A DNA stretch of 15,268 nt. It comes from JAKAJA01 sp037440125. Lineage in GTDB: Bacteria; Acidobacteriota; UBA4820; DSQY01. Below the pieces are notes generated by a model. The model was not told the DNA's origin, made no database searches, and was given only the letters and a program-made list of their open reading frames with translations. The DNA is taken from contig JBBIUU010000067.1 of the NCBI GenBank assembly GCA_037440125.1, positions 1 through 15,268 of the forward strand. The letters run 5' to 3'. A program made the position numbers and the translations under genes. Below, piece after piece: positions 14,778 through 15,268 of this stretch (position 1 is the stretch's first letter; every line of letters starts with the position of its first letter).

Positions 14778-15268
14778 ATGGAGGCTTCGGCAATCAACCG
14801 CACGACCTTAGGCGCATGGGCCGCGCTGGGTGCACTCCTTGCAGTTGGCCTCGGCCCGATCCCCGCCCTGGCCAAGACCACGGTACCGATCGCCACCGTG
14901 GGACCCTACTCGGTCCGCATGTACAACACCGACGCGTGGACCAAGACCGGCGAGCTGCGCTTCACACCCACCGGCATAGCGCCGGGCGGCAGCGCGGACT
15001 TCGTGCAGGCGTTCTCCATCCGCGGTTACAACACGCAGGAGTTCACCTTCCCGTCGGCGGCAGGACAGCTCGTGCAGACACCGGACACCGATTCTGTGAC
15101 CGGCCTCCCGTACCCTGATCTGGCCATGGATATCGAAACCATTGATAACGGCAAGATACAGAGCCCCATCACACTTGGTGACCTGACCAACACAAAACCG
15201 CTCGTCGGCGCGCGCGGACAGAACTTGCTGGTCAGCGCGGGCCCGAACGGCATGCAGATCCTCGCGTA
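14778..15268 (+). CDS. Exported protein of unknown function (5' part; runs off the window)
   Basis: The frame is open from ATG 14778 to the window end, 163 residues so far. The N-terminus is a likely Sec signal peptide: R8, then a hydrophobic run from about residue 11 to 29 (LGAWAALGALLAVGLGPIPA) and an ALA cleavage motif before K33. The mature part is rich in Thr, Gly, Pro and Asp, without cysteines, and beta-rich in appearance (VGPYSVRMYNTDAW, SADFVQAFSIRGYN, ITLGDLTNTKPLVG). I do not recognise the family. The ribosome site is weak (GGGAG seven bases upstream), but a strong promoter precedes it. It is isolated from the fumarase operon by a terminator and the repeat-bearing spacer, so nothing nearby indicates its job. 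A secreted or periplasmic location is the only firm inference. Confidence 0.75.
   Translation, partial: MEASAINRTTLGAWAALGALLAVGLGPIPALAKTTVPIATVGPYSVRMYNTDAWTKTGELRFTPTGIAPGGSADFVQAFSIRGYNTQEFTFPSAAGQLVQTPDTDSVTGLPYPDLAMDIETIDNGKIQSPITLGDLTNTKPLVGARGQNLLVSAGPNGMQILA

Overview
The window is GC-rich DNA from an anaerobic bacterium. It looks like a scaffold of an uncultured genome, because it carries a 100-N assembly gap. The evidence for anaerobic life is a complete [FeFe]-hydrogenase system with its three H-cluster maturases and an oxygen-sensitive two-subunit class I fumarase. Short 7-8 bp tandem arrays recur in and between genes, which is a genome-specific habit. I cannot assign a phylum from this sequence alone; Acidobacteriota, Planctomycetota or a candidate phylum are guesses.

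Layout. Positions 1-10906 hold one co-directional minus-strand gene train. Read in transcription order it is: REC-only response regulator, hydC (NuoE-like), hydB (NuoF-like), hydA (catalytic), cytoplasmic GAF histidine kinase, hydG, a low-complexity stretch with the gap, an aspartase, hydF, hydE. Most junctions are 1-11 nt gaps or 1-4 nt overlaps, so translation is probably coupled. The exceptions are a 65-nt spacer with a strong hairpin after hydA and the repeat-filled spacer after hydG. Upstream of the train, and separated from it by an intrinsic terminator, is mdh (minus strand). A divergent promoter region follows, then the plus-strand pair fumA-fumB closed by a second terminator. Positions 14044-14706 hold no convincing gene but contain hairpins and a direct repeat. 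At 14778 a promoter-led plus-strand gene for an exported protein of unknown function runs off the end.

How the genes fit together. HydA, HydB and HydC form a soluble NADH-linked hydrogenase. HydE, HydF and HydG build its diiron subcluster. HydB is short: it lacks the N-terminal [2Fe-2S] and C-terminal two-cluster domains of electron-bifurcating HydABC enzymes. This suggests NADH-dependent, possibly non-bifurcating H2 chemistry. The aspartase, fumarase and malate dehydrogenase together convert aspartate to oxaloacetate with release of ammonium and NADH. With an aminotransferase, which is not seen here, this would close an amino-acid-deaminating cycle whose NADH the hydrogenase could discharge as H2. 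The position of the aspartase inside the maturation genes also allows a second reading: a local ammonium source for the azadithiolate bridge of the H-cluster.
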